DNA of 46,896 bases from Bacteroidota bacterium (lineage in GTDB: Bacteria > Bacteroidota > Bacteroidia > Bacteroidales > GCA-2711565): positions 1-46,896 of the forward strand of contig JAHIVC010000074.1 of the NCBI GenBank assembly GCA_018816945.1, read 5' to 3'. Positions 45,851 through 46,896 of the stretch are shown piece by piece. How positions within the stretch are numbered: position 1 is the stretch's first letter; every line of letters begins with the position of its first letter. The notes under the pieces are model-generated. The model made no database searches and was not told the DNA's origin. It worked only from the letters and a program-made list of their open reading frames with translations. The translations under genes and the position numbers were made by a program.

Positions 45851-46896
45851 CTAGAATGAATATCCCAAGTTAAGGGAAAGTGGTATTTTAATGCCCGGGT
45901 TATTCGGGAATATATTACCATTCGAATAATGTCCAATTTTGATTTCAGCATTATAATTACGCTTTTCTCCAAAAAATACACCAAGCCCGATATTATCCTG
46001 GAAAGTGAAACTTTCCCCCGTCAGCTTATCGTCAATAATGGATTTGGAAATATAAGTGGGTCCCGCGACTGAATAATAGAGATAAGCATCAACAGGTTTG
46101 GAATGTAAGAAGGTAAATTTGAGCACAGGGAATAAGGATAAGGTAAAAAACTCCTCCCTGTTAAGATCGCTTTGCCAAACCGAAAAATTAATCCCCCAAT
46201 CCATTGAAAACACCTTTGAAGAGTGGAAAATATTACGCTGGTAATTGATTGAAAACCCCTGTCTGACTTGTACACTTCCACCCCAAAACAGGTGAACTTT
46301 TTCTAAAGCATTATTGATCCCATATCCTAGTGTGTTATTTGAATATCCAAATTGGATTATTTGTTTAGGATAAATATAGCCTGAATGGGCAGTTTCTTCA
46401 AGCTGCTGTTCGGTGTAAGGTTGGAGATGGAATATAAGACCTGCAGACACAAAAGTAGTAGCCGGTTGCTTTTCTTTTATGTTTTTTGGCGAAAAGACCG
46501 TGCTGAGCGACAATCCTAATTTATTACTGAAATCGTATGTTAAGCCCCCACCGATTAAGTATGAACTTATCTTTGCGTCTTTAATCACAGGACCGTTAAT
46601 ATCACTAAAACCATGACGGGTTACAATCGTGTAACCGCCTTCGGCAAACATGTTAAAATGATCGTTAAAGCGGTATTTATATTTAAGTGTTAAACTGCCA
46701 TAATTCATCCATACTGTTTTACTGCCGGTTAAAGGTTCCTCAACCCCATTAATTATGTAATTATATCTGATCCACGAAACCGGACGCATATAGGTAATCC
46801 TGGCCGATAAAGCATCAGTGAAATCATAGCCAAGTAGAACCAAACGAACTGCTGTTGGGGGAATGTGCACCGATTGAAAGGTATAACCCTGCTCGA
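45851..46896 (-). CDS. PagL-like acyloxyacyl hydrolase with N-terminal barrel domain (5' end off window)
   Basis: The C-terminal ~130 residues match the lipid A 3-O-deacylase PagL family: YYSVAGPTYISKSI, FQDNIGLGVFFGEKRNYNAE and the active-site segment IGHYSNGNIFPNNPGIKIP, with the expected His and Ser in HYSN. The preceding ~200 residues are another beta-rich outer-membrane type region, so this is a large fusion. The frame stays open to the right edge (reading EQGYTFQSVHIPP), so the true start lies outside; the GTG at 46870 is probably internal. Function inferred: remodels lipid A in the outer membrane. Confidence 0.8.
   Translation of the reverse strand, partial: EQGYTFQSVHIPPTAVRLVLLGYDFTDALSARITYMRPVSWIRYNYIINGVEEPLTGSKTVWMNYGSLTLKYKYRFNDHFNMFAEGGYTIVTRHGFSDINGPVIKDAKISSYLIGGGLTYDFSNKLGLSLSTVFSPKNIKEKQPATTFVSAGLIFHLQPYTEQQLEETAHSGYIYPKQIIQFGYSNNTLGYGINNALEKVHLFWGGSVQVRQGFSINYQRNIFHSSKVFSMDWGINFSVWQSDLNREEFFTLSLFPVLKFTFLHSKPVDAYLYYSVAGPTYISKSIIDDKLTGESFTFQDNIGLGVFFGEKRNYNAEIKIGHYSNGNIFPNNPGIKIPLSLNLGYSF

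Overview
The window is from a low-GC Bacteroidota genome. The left edge holds the 5' half of a 16S rRNA gene on the minus strand. Its leader, and at least one protein gene, carry Bacteroidota-type promoters (TTG, 19-21 nt, TAnnTTTG). Other pointers are secreted proteins with signal peptides or a lipobox, PorT-like outer-membrane barrels, an ECF sigma factor followed by a barrel fusion, a TonB plug protein related to SusC, and the lack of clear Shine-Dalgarno sequences. I do not assign a genus. Region 1 (1-11.6 kb, nearly all minus strand, co-directional with the rRNA gene) has 16S rRNA with three tandem promoters, a PP-loop ATPase, an AlbA_2 protein, both aspartate transcarbamoylase subunits (pyrB-pyrI), carB, L-serine dehydratase, carA and a cyclic 2,3-diphosphoglycerate synthetase-like GTPase. 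Carbamoyl phosphate from CarAB feeds PyrB, but sdaA sits between carA and carB and a strong hairpin separates carB from pyrBI. Region 2 (11.6-17.8 kb) has a decayed response-regulator fragment, a stand-alone TonB plug protein, an alanine/glycine:cation symporter, an M20 amidohydrolase, a YbaK-type deacylase and a secreted protein with a probable OB fold. Region 3 (17.8-28.9 kb) has an ECF sigma factor overlapping a one-TM-plus-barrel protein, an outer-membrane protein with an LVIVD lipoprotein, argS, a large Tricorn-like S41 protease, an unknown polytopic membrane protein, and a frameshifted remnant of a PD40 beta-propeller protein. Region 4 (28.9-39.8 kb) has a three-gene phosphorelay (Cache-PAS kinase, single-domain regulator, hybrid kinase), two small unknown proteins, a MITE-like element, one of two copies of a GC-rich palindrome, and an ion-homeostasis cluster: TrkH, an output-less HAMP sensor, a cation:proton antiporter and a Crp/Fnr regulator. 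Region 5 (39.8-46.9 kb, mostly plus strand) is the most unusual. After a repeat-rich intergenic region, divergent from the Crp/Fnr gene, comes a compact six-gene run: NifX-like protein, NapH-like ferredoxin membrane protein, a thioredoxin-fold protein with a non-canonical CX6C motif, thioredoxin reductase, a thioredoxin-glutaredoxin fusion, and a GroES-like protein without GroEL. It ends at an intrinsic terminator. I infer a thiol/iron-sulfur redox module. cstA and a PagL-like outer-membrane lipid A deacylase cut by the right edge close the window.
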